64,000 bases of DNA, taken from NCBI GenBank assembly GCA_024742475.1, contig JANSYI010000013.1, positions 1 through 64,000 on the forward strand, written 5' to 3'. The DNA comes from a bacterium (GTDB lineage Bacteria > Myxococcota_A > Polyangia > Nannocystales > Nannocystaceae). Position 1 is the stretch's first letter. Every line of letters begins with the position of its first letter. Below, in pieces: positions 44,305 to 54,049 of the stretch. Below the pieces are notes generated by a model. It was not told where the DNA came from. It worked only from the letters and a program-made list of their open reading frames with translations, and ran no database searches. A program made the translations under genes and the position numbers.

Positions 44305-45453
44305 GTGGCGCTGGGCGGACATCTGGCGCTCCACGTCGGGGGTCCGGGCGTCACCGTGCCCGTCCCCACCGTGATCCTCGACGCCCTGCAGCAAGTGAGC
44401 GTCACCCTCGACGACGCGGGAAAGAGCGGATTCCAGATCACCCTCGCCCTCTCGCGCCCCCGCGGCGGCGGTAACGACGACTTCCCCGTGTTGTCCGGAC
44501 AGGCCCTGCGGATCGGCAACCGCATCCAGATCACCGCGACGCTCGGCGACCGGCCCTACCCGCTGATGGACGGCATCATCACCAACCACCAGCTCGCCCC
44601 GTCCAACGATCCCGCCGGCAGCACGCTCACCGTCAGCGGTGAGGACGTGACGATCATGCTCGACCAGCACGAGGTGCAGCTGCAGCTACCGGCGATGCCG
44701 AAGTTTGCGCGCGTGAACTTGATGCTCGCCCCGCTGGCCACCTTCGGGGTCACGCCCACCGTCATCCCGCCGCCCAGCGACATCCCCCCGCTGGTGACCG
44801 ACAACCCTCCGACCATCGACGGCACGTTCCTCTCGGCGATCAACAAGATCGCCCAGGACGCGAACTACATGTTCGCCTGGCAACCAGGCTTCATCCGGGG
44901 CCAGAGTTTCGCGTACTTCGGACCCAAGGGTTACGTCGGTCGCCCCCAGCGTGCGCTGACCTTCGGCATGGGCAGCGAAGACAACGTCAGCAGCATCTCG
45001 TTCACCGACGACGGCACCAAAGCCAAGATGGTCTACGGGTTCGTACAAGAGCAGATCAGCGGCGCGCCGTCCATTCCGGTCGTGTCGCTGCCCTACCCCT
45101 TCTTTCTCGAGGCCGTGCCCGCCACCGTCGGCTATCTGCCACTGCTGGGCCTGCAGAAGCTCGCCGATGACCAGGCTGGAAACATCGCCGCCGCCTACGT
45201 CAAGGCCACGGCCCAACACTGGTCGAGCCTCGAAGGCGCCGCCTCGGCCAGCGGCGAGCTGGACACCGTGCGCTACGGCGAAGTCCTGCGGGCACAGCAG
45301 GTCGTGGAGGTTCGCGGGGTCGGCTGGTCCCACGGCGGAAGTTGGTACGTGAAGAGTGTGACGCACACCCTCGCGCGCGGTCGTTGGACGCAAGCGTTCA
45401 ATCTCGAGCGGACAGGGATTGGCGCCAAGCTCAATCGGGTAGTGCTGCAATGA
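44305..45453 (+). CDS. spike hub protein (gpD/gp27-like, late control D)
   Basis: The 382-residue protein starts at a GTG directly after the preceding stop. It matches the phage late-control-D/VgrG N-terminal type: an early strand pair (VSVTLDDAGKSGFQITLAL), RIQITATLGDRPYPLMDGII, and TLTVSGEDVTIMLDQHEV. FLSAINKIAQDANYMFAW follows, and the end reads YVKSVTHTLARGRWTQAFNL. Trimeric gp27-like hubs join tube and spike. In Afp8/Pvc8-type systems hub and gp5-like spike are one protein; here they are separate genes, as in phage. The stop overlaps the next start (ATGA). Confidence 0.85.
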   Translation: MALGGHLALHVGGPGVTVPVPTVILDALQQVSVTLDDAGKSGFQITLALSRPRGGGNDDFPVLSGQALRIGNRIQITATLGDRPYPLMDGIITNHQLAPSNDPAGSTLTVSGEDVTIMLDQHEVQLQLPAMPKFARVNLMLAPLATFGVTPTVIPPPSDIPPLVTDNPPTIDGTFLSAINKIAQDANYMFAWQPGFIRGQSFAYFGPKGYVGRPQRALTFGMGSEDNVSSISFTDDGTKAKMVYGFVQEQISGAPSIPVVSLPYPFFLEAVPATVGYLPLLGLQKLADDQAGNIAAAYVKATAQHWSSLEGAASASGELDTVRYGEVLRAQQVVEVRGVGWSHGGSWYVKSVTHTLARGRWTQAFNLERTGIGAKLNRVVLQ

Positions 45454-45950
45454 CCAAGTACTTCGGAAAATATCGCGGGACGGTGGTGAACAACCTCGAC
45501 ACCATGCGCATGGGTCGACTGCAGGTCACCTGCTCTCAAGTCTACGGACCCGGCGTGATGGCCTGGGCCATGCCCTGTGTCCCCTTTGCGGGGCCGATGG
45601 AGGGGTTCTACATGCTGCCCAAGCCCACGGCCAACGTGTGGGTCGAGTTCGAGGCCGGCGATCCGGATCGTCCGATCTGGTCCGGTTGCTTCTGGACCAC
45701 GCAGACGATCCCGCCCAAGGCTGCATCCCCCACCATGCGGACCATCTCCGGGCTCGGCGTCGACATCACCTTGGACGACACCCCCGGGGCCGGGAGCGTC
45801 ATGATCCAGGCGTTGCCCCCCGCGGTGCCCAACGCCGCCACCGTGCGCATCGACGCCACCGGCATCGTGGTCAACACCGGCGGCGCCACCATCACGATGA
45901 CCTCGCCCAACGTCGTCGACATCAACGCGGGCGCGCTGACGGTGACCTGA
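45450..45950 (+). CDS. spike protein (gp5/gpV-like) with OB-fold and beta-helix tip
   Basis: The 166-residue protein starts at ATG 45450 inside the end of the hub gene. The OB-fold part reads GKYRGTVVNNLDTMRMGRLQ, CVPFAGPMEGFYMLP and NVWVEFEAGDPDRPIWSGCF, the gpV/gp5/VgrG gp5-domain motifs. Residues about 105-166 are short alternating strands (VRIDATGIVVNTGGATITM, then NVVDINAGALTVT), the pattern of a triple-stranded beta-helix spike. No lysozyme domain is inserted. The needle is short, so penetration depth should be small. The PAAR gene follows with TGATG overlap. Confidence 0.85.
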   Translation: MTKYFGKYRGTVVNNLDTMRMGRLQVTCSQVYGPGVMAWAMPCVPFAGPMEGFYMLPKPTANVWVEFEAGDPDRPIWSGCFWTTQTIPPKAASPTMRTISGLGVDITLDDTPGAGSVMIQALPPAVPNAATVRIDATGIVVNTGGATITMTSPNVVDINAGALTVT

Positions 45951-46282
45951 TGCCCGCGCTCCTCACCCAGGCCTCGCAAGTCCAGTGCCCTCATGGCGCC
46001 GTGGTCACGCACGTTCCGTCCAACACTCGGGTGGTCGCCTCCGGCTCCCCGGTGCTGGTGATGACCGACACCAACACGATCGCCGGCTGTGCGTTCACCC
46101 TCCCGAGCACTACGCCCTCGCCCTGCGTCACCGTGCGATGGACCGTCGCCGCCGCCCGAGTGAAGGTGATGGGTCAGCCCGTGCTCCTGCAATCCAGCGT
46201 CGGCCTGTGCACGGCTGCAACGCAGGCCCCCCAGGGGCCCCCCATCGTGGGCGCTACCCAGCCGAGGGTTCAGGGGATCTGA
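45950..46282 (+). CDS. PAAR-like/DUF4280-type spike tip protein
   Basis: The 110-residue protein has Cys and His spaced for tip metal binding: SQVQCPHGAVVTH early, TDTNTIAGCAF, PSPCVTVRW and SSVGLCTAAT. Hydrophobic beta segments (ASGSPVLVMTD, VKVMGQPVLLQ) complete the PAAR-like beta-cone. This matches the DUF4280-like tip proteins of extracellular contractile systems. No effector domain is fused to it. It caps the gp5-like spike encoded just before. Start and stop overlap its neighbours by one base each. Confidence 0.8.
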   Translation: MPALLTQASQVQCPHGAVVTHVPSNTRVVASGSPVLVMTDTNTIAGCAFTLPSTTPSPCVTVRWTVAAARVKVMGQPVLLQSSVGLCTAATQAPQGPPIVGATQPRVQGI

Positions 46283-46638
46283 TGCCGCTTTCCTATCCGT
46301 ATCGCATCGACGCGACCGGGCGCACCGCCTCTCCGCCTGACGCCAAGACCTGGGTTCGCGAGGTCCTCGAGATGGTGCTCTTCACCGCCCCGGGCGAGCG
46401 CGTCATGCGTCCGACCTTCGGCACCGGCGTGAACCAGCTCGTGTTCGAGCCGGCCTCCGACGAGCTCGGCGCAGCCACGGCGCACCTCGTCCGCAGCGCC
46501 CTGCAGCAGTGGCTCTCCGACTGGCTCGAGGTCGAACACATCGACGTCCAGACGAGCGACGGCACGCTCTCGGTCACCGTCAGCTACCGCGTCCGAAGCA
46601 CCGGCACCCTCGAGCGAACCACCCTCACCCGGGATTGA
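46282..46638 (+). CDS. baseplate wedge protein gp25/gpW-like
   Basis: The 118-residue protein shows the gp25 signature: VREVLEMVLFTAPGERVMRP, then FGTGVNQLVFEPASDEL, and a C-terminal helix and strand pair (LQQWLSDWLEVEHIDVQTSD). gp25 organises the baseplate wedge and nucleates the sheath in phages and T6SS. Sheath nucleation is the notable point, because no sheath gene lies in the window. TGATG overlap with the PAAR gene. Confidence 0.85.
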   Translation: MPLSYPYRIDATGRTASPPDAKTWVREVLEMVLFTAPGERVMRPTFGTGVNQLVFEPASDELGAATAHLVRSALQQWLSDWLEVEHIDVQTSDGTLSVTVSYRVRSTGTLERTTLTRD

Positions 46639-46640
46639 TC

Positions 46641-49244
46641 ATGGCAGACCGGTCCTTCACGTGTGACTCCGTGCGTCGGCGGGCGCTCCTGCTGGCGCAA
46701 GATGGTGGCCCAGGCTCGCGGTTCGACGGCATCGACGCCCTGATCGTCGTCGACGACCACGACGACCCCGCCGCCGCCGAGCTCCGACAGCGCGTGCTGC
46801 TGGTGCGGTTGTTCTTTGGTGACGCGATCGCTACGCTCGACGCCGAGAACGTCGCCATCGAAGGCGGGGTCCGGGTCACCGACCCCCGCGTCGGCTGGGC
46901 GGCTCCGCTGGCCGGACTCGATGCCACCGCAATCGTCCCGCCTCTCTCCGGGGCATCCCAGGCGTGGGTGGCAAACCTCGTCGCCGCGACCCCATCCGAC
47001 GTCGCCGCCCGCACCCTCTTCGTGCTCGTCGACGAGCCCGGCGACTTCAGCACCTACCGCCTGCGTCTCGTCGGCACGGACGGCGTCTTCGCCAGCGCGT
47101 TCGACCCCCGCAGCGTCGAGGTTGCGTTCTCCTTCAAGGTCGAGTGTCCGACGCGCTTCGACTGCGCACCGGTGCAGACGTGTCCGCCCGAGGACACCCC
47201 GACGCCGCAGATCGACTACCTGGCACGAGACTTCAGCTCGTTCCGCGACATGATGCTGGCGCGACTGGCTGTGCTGCAGCCCGCAGACCGGCTCCACTCG
47301 CCCGCGACGCTGCGCACCACCGTGGTCGAAGCCCTGGCCTTCGCCGCCGACCGCGAGGCCTACCACCAGGATGCCGTCGCCACCGAGGCCTACCTCGGCA
47401 CGGCCCGCCTGCGGCAGAGCGTTCGCCGTCACGCGCGGATGCTCGGATACCGGATGTCCGAAGGGTGCAACGCCCGCAGCTTCGTACACCTGGGACTGCG
47501 CGACGGCCAGCGTGTCGACGCCCGCGCGCTACAGCGAGGCACCGTCTTCCTCGCGCGCAACGCCGACCTTCCCACCGTGGTCCCGGCCTCGATGCTCGAC
47601 CAGCGCCCCGGGTCGGCGGTGGGCTTCGCGGCCATGCACGACGCCCCCGTACTCTCCCACGCCCACAACGAGATCGCCGTGCACACCTGGGGCGACGAGG
47701 ATTGCTGCCTGCAGGCGGGATCGACCTGGGCGGACCTCGTCGACCCCGAGGGCGCCCCCCTCGAGCTCGGCGTTGGCGCTCTCCTCGTCTTCGAGCAGAT
47801 CCGCGGCCCGTCCACGGGCAGCGAAGCCGACGCCGACCCGGACGTTCGCTGGGTCGTCCGGCTGACCGCAATCGACGACCCCGTGTTCGATCCTCTCGAC
47901 CCGGTCACCCCTGGCATCCGAGTGCGACGGGTGCACTGGCACGGCGACGATGCACCCGCACGCGACGTGCCCGTGGTCGGCGAAGCCGAGACCTTTCTCG
48001 TCGCCCGCGGCAACCTCGTGCTGGTCGACCACGGCCTCCCCGCGCGAGAGGCGGTGCGGCTTCAGACCTTCGGCAACCGCGTCCCCTCCGGGGTCCTCGG
48101 CCGCCTCGGCTTCGGGCCACTGACCTTCGCCGCCCCCGAGCCCTCCGCGTCCGCCTCCGCACGCTCGATGCTCGAGCCCGATCCGCGAGCCGCGATGCCG
48201 AGCGTCGAGCTGCGCGGGGAGGAGGACACGTGGAGCCCCGTCGTCGACCTGCTTTCATCGGGCCCCAGCGCCCCGCACTTCGTCGTCGAGATGGACGATG
48301 CCCGGCGGCCGCAGCTTCGGTTCGGCGATGACGTCCTGGGTCGACGGCCCAGCGATGCCTCGGTCGAAGCCAGTCAATCCGGCGCCGACGCAGCGGCGTT
48401 CGTCGCCTCGTATCGGGTCGGCAACGGCCCCGCAGGCAACGTCGGCGCCGAGACCATCGCTCACGTCGTCTCCGATCCCGACCGCGTACGGGCCGAGCTC
48501 CTCGCCTCGCTCGCCGAGATTCGCAACCCTCTCCCCGCCATCGGCGGTCGCGCTCCCGAGCGCGTGGACGAAGTCCGGACGTACGCGCCCCAGGCCTTTC
48601 GCCGCCAGGAGAGAGCGGTCACCGCTGCCGACTGGGCCGACGTCGCCGCCCGGCATCCTCGCGTCAGCCGAGCCGTCGCTCGCTTCCGCTGGACCGGGAG
48701 TTGGAACACCGTGTTCGTCTACGTCGACCTCGTCGGCGGTGAGCCCGTCGACGAGGCCATCGAGGGTGAACTCCGCGAGTATCTCACCCGCTACCGCATG
48801 GCTGGCATGGACCTCGAGGTGCGCGGGCCGACCTACGTGCCGCTGGACATCTCGCTGTCGGTTTGCCTCGAGCCGGGCTATCTGCCCGAGCAGGTCCAGC
48901 GCCTGCTCGAGCGCCGATTCAGCAGCGCCCGCCTGTCCGATGGCAGCCTGGGCTTCTTTCACCCCGACCGGTTCTCCTTCGGTCAGCCCGTGTACCTCTC
49001 GGCGATCCTCGCCGCCGCCTCCGAAGTTTCGGGGGTTCGATGGCTGGACGCCACGCCGACGACGCCCGAGCAGCAGCCGCCTCATCGTTTCGAGCGCCTG
49101 TGGGCCCCCGACGACGGAGCCCTCGCCGCGGGACGCATACCGATCGGCGAGCTGGAGATCGCTCGCTGCGACTCCGACCCGAGCATGCCCGAGCACGGCC
49201 AGATCCGGTTCTGGGTCCGAAGCCCCATGGAGGTGACCGCATGA
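46641..49244 (+). CDS. baseplate protein J-like 1 (Afp11/gp6-like wedge)
   Basis: The 867-residue protein belongs to the large 'putative baseplate assembly protein' group. Conserved segments are LARDFSSFRDMMLARLAVLQ, TTVVEALAFAADREAYHQDA, YLGTARLRQSVRRHARMLGY, and later VRTYAPQAFRRQERAVTAAD, AARHPRVSRAVARFRWTGSW and VPLDISLSVCLEPGYLPEQV. The last three are the baseplate-J core. It begins two bases after the gp25 stop. Such proteins form the wedge ring that opens on contact. The length agrees with eCIS J1 proteins. Confidence 0.85.
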   Translation: MADRSFTCDSVRRRALLLAQDGGPGSRFDGIDALIVVDDHDDPAAAELRQRVLLVRLFFGDAIATLDAENVAIEGGVRVTDPRVGWAAPLAGLDATAIVPPLSGASQAWVANLVAATPSDVAARTLFVLVDEPGDFSTYRLRLVGTDGVFASAFDPRSVEVAFSFKVECPTRFDCAPVQTCPPEDTPTPQIDYLARDFSSFRDMMLARLAVLQPADRLHSPATLRTTVVEALAFAADREAYHQDAVATEAYLGTARLRQSVRRHARMLGYRMSEGCNARSFVHLGLRDGQRVDARALQRGTVFLARNADLPTVVPASMLDQRPGSAVGFAAMHDAPVLSHAHNEIAVHTWGDEDCCLQAGSTWADLVDPEGAPLELGVGALLVFEQIRGPSTGSEADADPDVRWVVRLTAIDDPVFDPLDPVTPGIRVRRVHWHGDDAPARDVPVVGEAETFLVARGNLVLVDHGLPAREAVRLQTFGNRVPSGVLGRLGFGPLTFAAPEPSASASARSMLEPDPRAAMPSVELRGEEDTWSPVVDLLSSGPSAPHFVVEMDDARRPQLRFGDDVLGRRPSDASVEASQSGADAAAFVASYRVGNGPAGNVGAETIAHVVSDPDRVRAELLASLAEIRNPLPAIGGRAPERVDEVRTYAPQAFRRQERAVTAADWADVAARHPRVSRAVARFRWTGSWNTVFVYVDLVGGEPVDEAIEGELREYLTRYRMAGMDLEVRGPTYVPLDISLSVCLEPGYLPEQVQRLLERRFSSARLSDGSLGFFHPDRFSFGQPVYLSAILAAASEVSGVRWLDATPTTPEQQPPHRFERLWAPDDGALAAGRIPIGELEIARCDSDPSMPEHGQIRFWVRSPMEVTA

Positions 49245-51757
49245 GCAAGAGCGACACCCGCGACCACTGCTGCACCGACCCAGCGGACCTTCGTCGTGCA
49301 CAGCCACCCGGACAGACGCGGCTGCACACCCGGCCGGGGACCTGGGCCACGTTCCGGCGCCGCATGATCGCGGGGCTGACCACCCAGAGCGTGACGCCCG
49401 AAGGCGACAGCGCGCCCACGCGACCGCTCCAGGCTCTGACCACCCGGCAGAGCGACGACGGCACAATCGCGTTGCTGGACGCGTGGGCGGCCGCCTGCGA
49501 CGTGCTCGCGTTCTACGACGAGCGCATCCTCGAGGAGGGCTACCTCGGCACCGCCAAGGAGCGCCGGAGCTTGGTCGAGATCGCCGGTGCCCTCGGCTAC
49601 GTGCCGAGCCCGGGGGTTGCGGCGTCGGTTCGACTCGCCTTCGACATTCAAGACACGCCGATCACCGACGGAGCGGTCGCTTTGGGCCCCGGCATCGCGG
49701 TGATGAGCGTTCCTCCCGAAGGCGAGCTCCCGCAGACCTACGAAACGGTCGAGCGCATCGAGGCCTTCGCGCACTACAACGCCGTCCCCGCCCGGCAGAC
49801 GCGTCCACACGTCGTGGGAAACGGGGTGGACGAGGTCTGGCTCGAGGGCCTGAGCACCCGGCTCGAGCCCGGCCAGCGCATCATCATCGCTCACCCCTCC
49901 CGGCGGACGCAATGGTGGAAGCCCAACCACCGGGCTCGGGTGACCGCCGTCGAGGTCGACCAAGACGGCCTGCGCACCCGGGTTCGTTTTGCGCCCGCCG
50001 TGTCGGGCTTCTCGACGAGCACGACCAACCCGCTGGTCATCGCGTTCAGGCAGCGAGCGGGCTTGTTCGGCCACAACGCACCCGAGTTCGCGACGGTCGG
50101 AGACACCACACGGATCGGTGCTCTCATCGCCGATGGGCTCCAGCAGTCTGACGCCGAGGCCTTGCCCCTCACCTCGGAATGGCCAAACTTCGTCGTCGGT
50201 GCCCCGGAGGATGAGCCCGACTGGGGCGGGGTCCACCTCGAGCGCGAGGTCGACGGGCTCGGCATCGACAGCTGGGTCTGCCTCGAGGACCACGACTCGT
50301 ACTCGCTCGGAAGGGTGCAGTCGGTCGGCGTCCACGGACGCTCCGCGTGGACCCTGTCCTCCCGGGTCACCACCGTGACCTACGACAACCCGCGCTGGAG
50401 CTTCGTATGGAAGCGGCGCGGCACCACCGTGCACTTCGCCTCCGAGGAGCTCCCCCTCTCGGGGGCCCCGGACGATTCGCCGATCAGCGGCCTGGCCTTC
50501 GACCTCGACGTCGAGGTCCCGCCAATGGAAGTCGGCCGCGCGGTCATCGTGGAGGGCGAGGCCCTCTCCGGAGAGACCTACGTGCTCGAGACGGTCGTCG
50601 CACAGTGGACCGGCGGTGCCACCCCGCGGGTCACCCTCCGCGACTCGATCGACACCCCGCTGCGCCGCTCCACGGTCCGCCTGCTAGGCAACGTCGCCCT
50701 CGCCACGCACGGAAAGACCGTCCCCAAGACCGTGGTCGGCAACGGAGACGTGACCGCGACGGGTCAGCGTTTCTCCCTTCGCCAGGGCCCGCTCACCTGG
50801 GTCAGCACCAACACCGGCGCCGAGGCTGAGCTCGAGCTGCGCATCGACGGCGTGTTGTGGGAGCGCGTCGACTCGCTGTTCCACGCCGGGCCCAACGACC
50901 GCGTGTACGTGGTCGAGACCGCCGAGGACGGCACGGCGGAGGTCGTGCTCGGCGACGGGATCCGCGGCGCCCGAGCCCCCACCGGAGTCGACAATGTCAC
51001 CGCGACGATCCGCGTCGGCCTCGGGCTGGCCGGCGAGCTCGACCGCGGCCGTCTCACACTGCTTCAGACCCGCCCCCAAGGCCTGTTCGCGGTCCGCAAC
51101 CCGGCAGCGGCCCGGGGCGGCGCGGATCCGGAGTCGATGGACGACGTCCGCACCCAGGCGCCCCTGCACGTGATGACCCTGGACCGACTGGTGTCGCTGC
51201 AAGACTACGAGGACTACGCGCGGGCCTACCCCGGCATCGGCAAGGCGCGGGCCACCGAGCTGTGGGACGGTCGCCGCGCGTTCGTCCACGTCACCGTCGC
51301 GGCGGCTTCGGGAGAGGCGCTGGCGACCACCGACCCGCTGCTCGGCAAGCTTCGCAGCGCGATCGACCTCGCCGGGGATCCCACCCACGTCGTTCAGGTC
51401 GACGGTCATCTCGAGGTCCGCTTCGACGTGCACGCGCGGCTGCGCGTCGAGCAGGCCTACGAACGTGCCGACGTCGAGGCTCGGGTAAAGGAGGCGCTCG
51501 TGCAAACCTACGCCTTCGCGCGTCGGGGGTTCGGGCAGCCCGTGGCGGTCTCGGAGGTGGCCGCGGTCATCCATCGCGTGCAAGGCGTCGTGGCGGTGGA
51601 CGTCGACTCGGTCCACGCGATCGGCACTGCCCCGGCGCCAGAGCGCGCGGTCCTTCGCGCCGCTCTTCCGCAGTGGAGCGGCACCGGCACCACCTCCAAG
51701 GCCGAGCTGCTTCTGGTCCGCGAGGCGGGCATTCAACTCACGGAGATGCCCGCATGA
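49241..51757 (+). CDS. baseplate protein J-like 2 (Afp12-type wedge)
   Basis: The 838-residue protein starts at ATG 49241 overlapping the preceding stop (ATGA). It carries TWATFRRRMIAGLTTQ and AWAAACDVLAFYDERILEEG. Next comes YLGTAKERRSLVEIAGALGY, and later APLHVMTLDRLVSLQDYEDY followed by ARAYPGIGKARATELWDG, again the J-like core with its distal helix-strand ending (VAVSEVAAVIHRVQGVVAVD). Two different J proteins in a row are the rule in eCIS and related tail-like systems, where they build inner and outer wedge layers. Confidence 0.85.
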   Translation: MSKSDTRDHCCTDPADLRRAQPPGQTRLHTRPGTWATFRRRMIAGLTTQSVTPEGDSAPTRPLQALTTRQSDDGTIALLDAWAAACDVLAFYDERILEEGYLGTAKERRSLVEIAGALGYVPSPGVAASVRLAFDIQDTPITDGAVALGPGIAVMSVPPEGELPQTYETVERIEAFAHYNAVPARQTRPHVVGNGVDEVWLEGLSTRLEPGQRIIIAHPSRRTQWWKPNHRARVTAVEVDQDGLRTRVRFAPAVSGFSTSTTNPLVIAFRQRAGLFGHNAPEFATVGDTTRIGALIADGLQQSDAEALPLTSEWPNFVVGAPEDEPDWGGVHLEREVDGLGIDSWVCLEDHDSYSLGRVQSVGVHGRSAWTLSSRVTTVTYDNPRWSFVWKRRGTTVHFASEELPLSGAPDDSPISGLAFDLDVEVPPMEVGRAVIVEGEALSGETYVLETVVAQWTGGATPRVTLRDSIDTPLRRSTVRLLGNVALATHGKTVPKTVVGNGDVTATGQRFSLRQGPLTWVSTNTGAEAELELRIDGVLWERVDSLFHAGPNDRVYVVETAEDGTAEVVLGDGIRGARAPTGVDNVTATIRVGLGLAGELDRGRLTLLQTRPQGLFAVRNPAAARGGADPESMDDVRTQAPLHVMTLDRLVSLQDYEDYARAYPGIGKARATELWDGRRAFVHVTVAAASGEALATTDPLLGKLRSAIDLAGDPTHVVQVDGHLEVRFDVHARLRVEQAYERADVEARVKEALVQTYAFARRGFGQPVAVSEVAAVIHRVQGVVAVDVDSVHAIGTAPAPERAVLRAALPQWSGTGTTSKAELLLVREAGIQLTEMPA

Positions 51758-54045
51758 GCGCCGACGACCGCCTCTACCGCCTGCTGCCCGCGGTCCTGCG
51801 TCAGCGCGACCACGCCCAGGGTGAGCCGCTGCGCGCCATGATGCGAATCCTTGCCGCCGAGCTCCGCGTCCTCGAGCTCGAGACCGAGACCATCTACGAC
51901 GACTGGTTCATCGAGACCTGCTCCGAGTGGCTCGTGCCCTACATCGGCGAGGCCCTGGGGGTTCGTGGGTTGCGACCTCTGACCGCCACGGGTTTCTCCA
52001 CCAGGGCCTTCGTCGCGAACCTGCTCGACCATCGCCGGCGCAAGGGCACCGCCTCGGAGCTCGAGCAACTCGGCCGGGACCTCACCCAGCACGGCAGCGT
52101 GGTCACGGAGGCGTTCACGCGCCTGGTCGTCACGCCGCATCTGCAGCACGTGCGGCAGGGAGCCCGTACGGCGGAGATCCGGGACCCCGGACCGCTCGAG
52201 CACCTCGGCGGCCCCTTCGGCGACGACGCCCGTGTGCCGGACATCCGGGCCATCGAACGCGCGAGGTCGATGCGCCCAGCCGATCTCGAACACGGCCTGT
52301 GGAACGTCCCCAACGTCGCCCTCCACCTCTTCACCCTGCAAAGCCGGCCGATCGTACGAGCCGAGGCGCGGCCGATCGCGGGCGAGACGGGGTGGTATCG
52401 CTTCGACCCCCTGGGCCGGGACACCACGTTGTTCTCGCGCCCCTTCCCCGAGGACGACATCACCGCCCTCGCCGGCCCCGAACACGTCGCCCGAGCGCTG
52501 ACTCGCCTGGAACTCGCGCAGGAGGAACGCGGCGAAGTGCCCATGCGATGGCTCGGACCCAACGCGGTCGTTCGGGTGCGGACCCTGGACGAAGACGGCA
52601 ACGAGGTGCTGTTCTCGACCGCAGAGGACCTCGTCGTCGACACCGACGGCGACGACATCCCCGACGCTCCACAGCCCCTCGTCGCAGTCGGCAGCGATGC
52701 GTCGCCTCGGCTGCGTATCGCTCATCTTGCCGACCTTCGGGCGGGTGGGCTTCCGACGCGCCGGCCCCGGGATCCGCGGATCGTGCACATCGACCCCGAG
52801 AACGGTCGGTTGGTGTTGCACCCGGACGCGCCGACTCCCGCGGCGGTGCTCGTCGACTACGCGATCGGGCACGCGAGCCCGATCGGCGCGGGGCCTTGGG
52901 ATCGCACCGCCGGCTTCGCGGAGCAGCTGCGCGCCGAGGGCGTCGTGCTCGAGAACGTCGATGCGCAGTGGGGTGTCGCTCGGCAAGGAGCCGATGGCAC
53001 AGAGGTGTTCGCCACCCTGGGCGAGGCGATCGAGGCGTGGAATGCGTTCGTGGCCACGGAGGGGCCCGAGGTCACCGGCGTGATCGCGGTGATGGACTCG
53101 CGCCACCACGCACGGACCAACGCGGCCGACGTTCCGGTCGACATCGAGCTCCCCTTGGGGGCCCGCCTGATCATCGTCGCGGGGGCCTGGCCACGACTCG
53201 ACGTCGATGGCGTTCCGACCCGCGTGCCCGGCATGGTCGACCCGAACAACCTGCGTCCCACGATCCTCGGCGACCTCACGGTTGGCACCGATCCCACGGT
53301 GCCGAGCACTGCGACCCGCTCGGGTGGACTGTGGCTCAACGGGCTCGTCATCGAGGACGGGCTGCGCGTGCTGCCAGGAGCGCTCGAGCGCCTGTCGATT
53401 CGCCACTGCACGACGGGCGCGATGGGAACGGGCCTGCAGGTCGAGTCCGCCGGCCCGAGCACCTCGAACACGACCCTCGAGGTCGATCTCGAGGCCTCGT
53501 TGCTGGGATCGCTGCAAGCGACCGCTCCGACGCGCACGCTTCGCGCCACGACGTGTGTCGTGCACGGCCCAGACGCGGCGGTCGACCTTCCGGAGGCTCA
53601 CCTGCAGCTGCAGGGCACCACGCTCGTCGGATCCACTTCGTGCCGTGTACTCGAAGCATCGGACTGCATCTTCTCGGGGCGCGTCGACACCGAACACACC
53701 CAGCAGGGCTGCATCCGCTACAGCTTCGTGCCCAGCGGGTCGCACACGCCGAGGCGCTATCGATGCCAACCCGACCTCTCCCTCGGGGACCTCGACGATC
53801 CCGTGCTGCGTCAGCGCGTGCTCGCCCGGGTCCGCCCGGTGTTCACCACGCTCGACCCTGCGCTGCCCGCATACGCTCAGCTCGCGCAGGCATGCCCCAT
53901 CGAGATTCGTCGAGGTGGCGAAGACCGCCTCGAGATGGGGGTCTTCTTCCACCAACAGCTGCCTTGGCGCGAAGACAACCTCCGCACCATGTTCCGCCAA
54001 TTCCTCCGACACGGCCTCGACGCAGGCCTTCGCTACGAGAACTGA
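51754..54045 (+). CDS. gpI-like tail protein with long beta-helical extension
   Basis: The 763-residue protein begins with the phage tail protein I region: LYRLLPAVLRQRD, then LRAMMRILAAELRVLELETE and WLVPYIGEALGVRG. The gpI family normally ends near 200 residues. Here the extension of more than 500 residues includes an Asp-rich piece (DTDGDDIPD) and parallel-beta-helix-like strands (GGLWLNGLVIEDGLRVLP, LSIRHCTTGAMGTGL, TLEVDLEASLLGS, LQLQGTTLVGS). The end FRQFLRHGLDAGLRYEN is an anchor-like helix. It likely links wedge to fibre or carries a receptor-binding part. ATGA overlap with J2. Confidence 0.75.
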   Translation: MSADDRLYRLLPAVLRQRDHAQGEPLRAMMRILAAELRVLELETETIYDDWFIETCSEWLVPYIGEALGVRGLRPLTATGFSTRAFVANLLDHRRRKGTASELEQLGRDLTQHGSVVTEAFTRLVVTPHLQHVRQGARTAEIRDPGPLEHLGGPFGDDARVPDIRAIERARSMRPADLEHGLWNVPNVALHLFTLQSRPIVRAEARPIAGETGWYRFDPLGRDTTLFSRPFPEDDITALAGPEHVARALTRLELAQEERGEVPMRWLGPNAVVRVRTLDEDGNEVLFSTAEDLVVDTDGDDIPDAPQPLVAVGSDASPRLRIAHLADLRAGGLPTRRPRDPRIVHIDPENGRLVLHPDAPTPAAVLVDYAIGHASPIGAGPWDRTAGFAEQLRAEGVVLENVDAQWGVARQGADGTEVFATLGEAIEAWNAFVATEGPEVTGVIAVMDSRHHARTNAADVPVDIELPLGARLIIVAGAWPRLDVDGVPTRVPGMVDPNNLRPTILGDLTVGTDPTVPSTATRSGGLWLNGLVIEDGLRVLPGALERLSIRHCTTGAMGTGLQVESAGPSTSNTTLEVDLEASLLGSLQATAPTRTLRATTCVVHGPDAAVDLPEAHLQLQGTTLVGSTSCRVLEASDCIFSGRVDTEHTQQGCIRYSFVPSGSHTPRRYRCQPDLSLGDLDDPVLRQRVLARVRPVFTTLDPALPAYAQLAQACPIEIRRGGEDRLEMGVFFHQQLPWREDNLRTMFRQFLRHGLDAGLRYEN

Positions 54046-54049
54046 TCCC

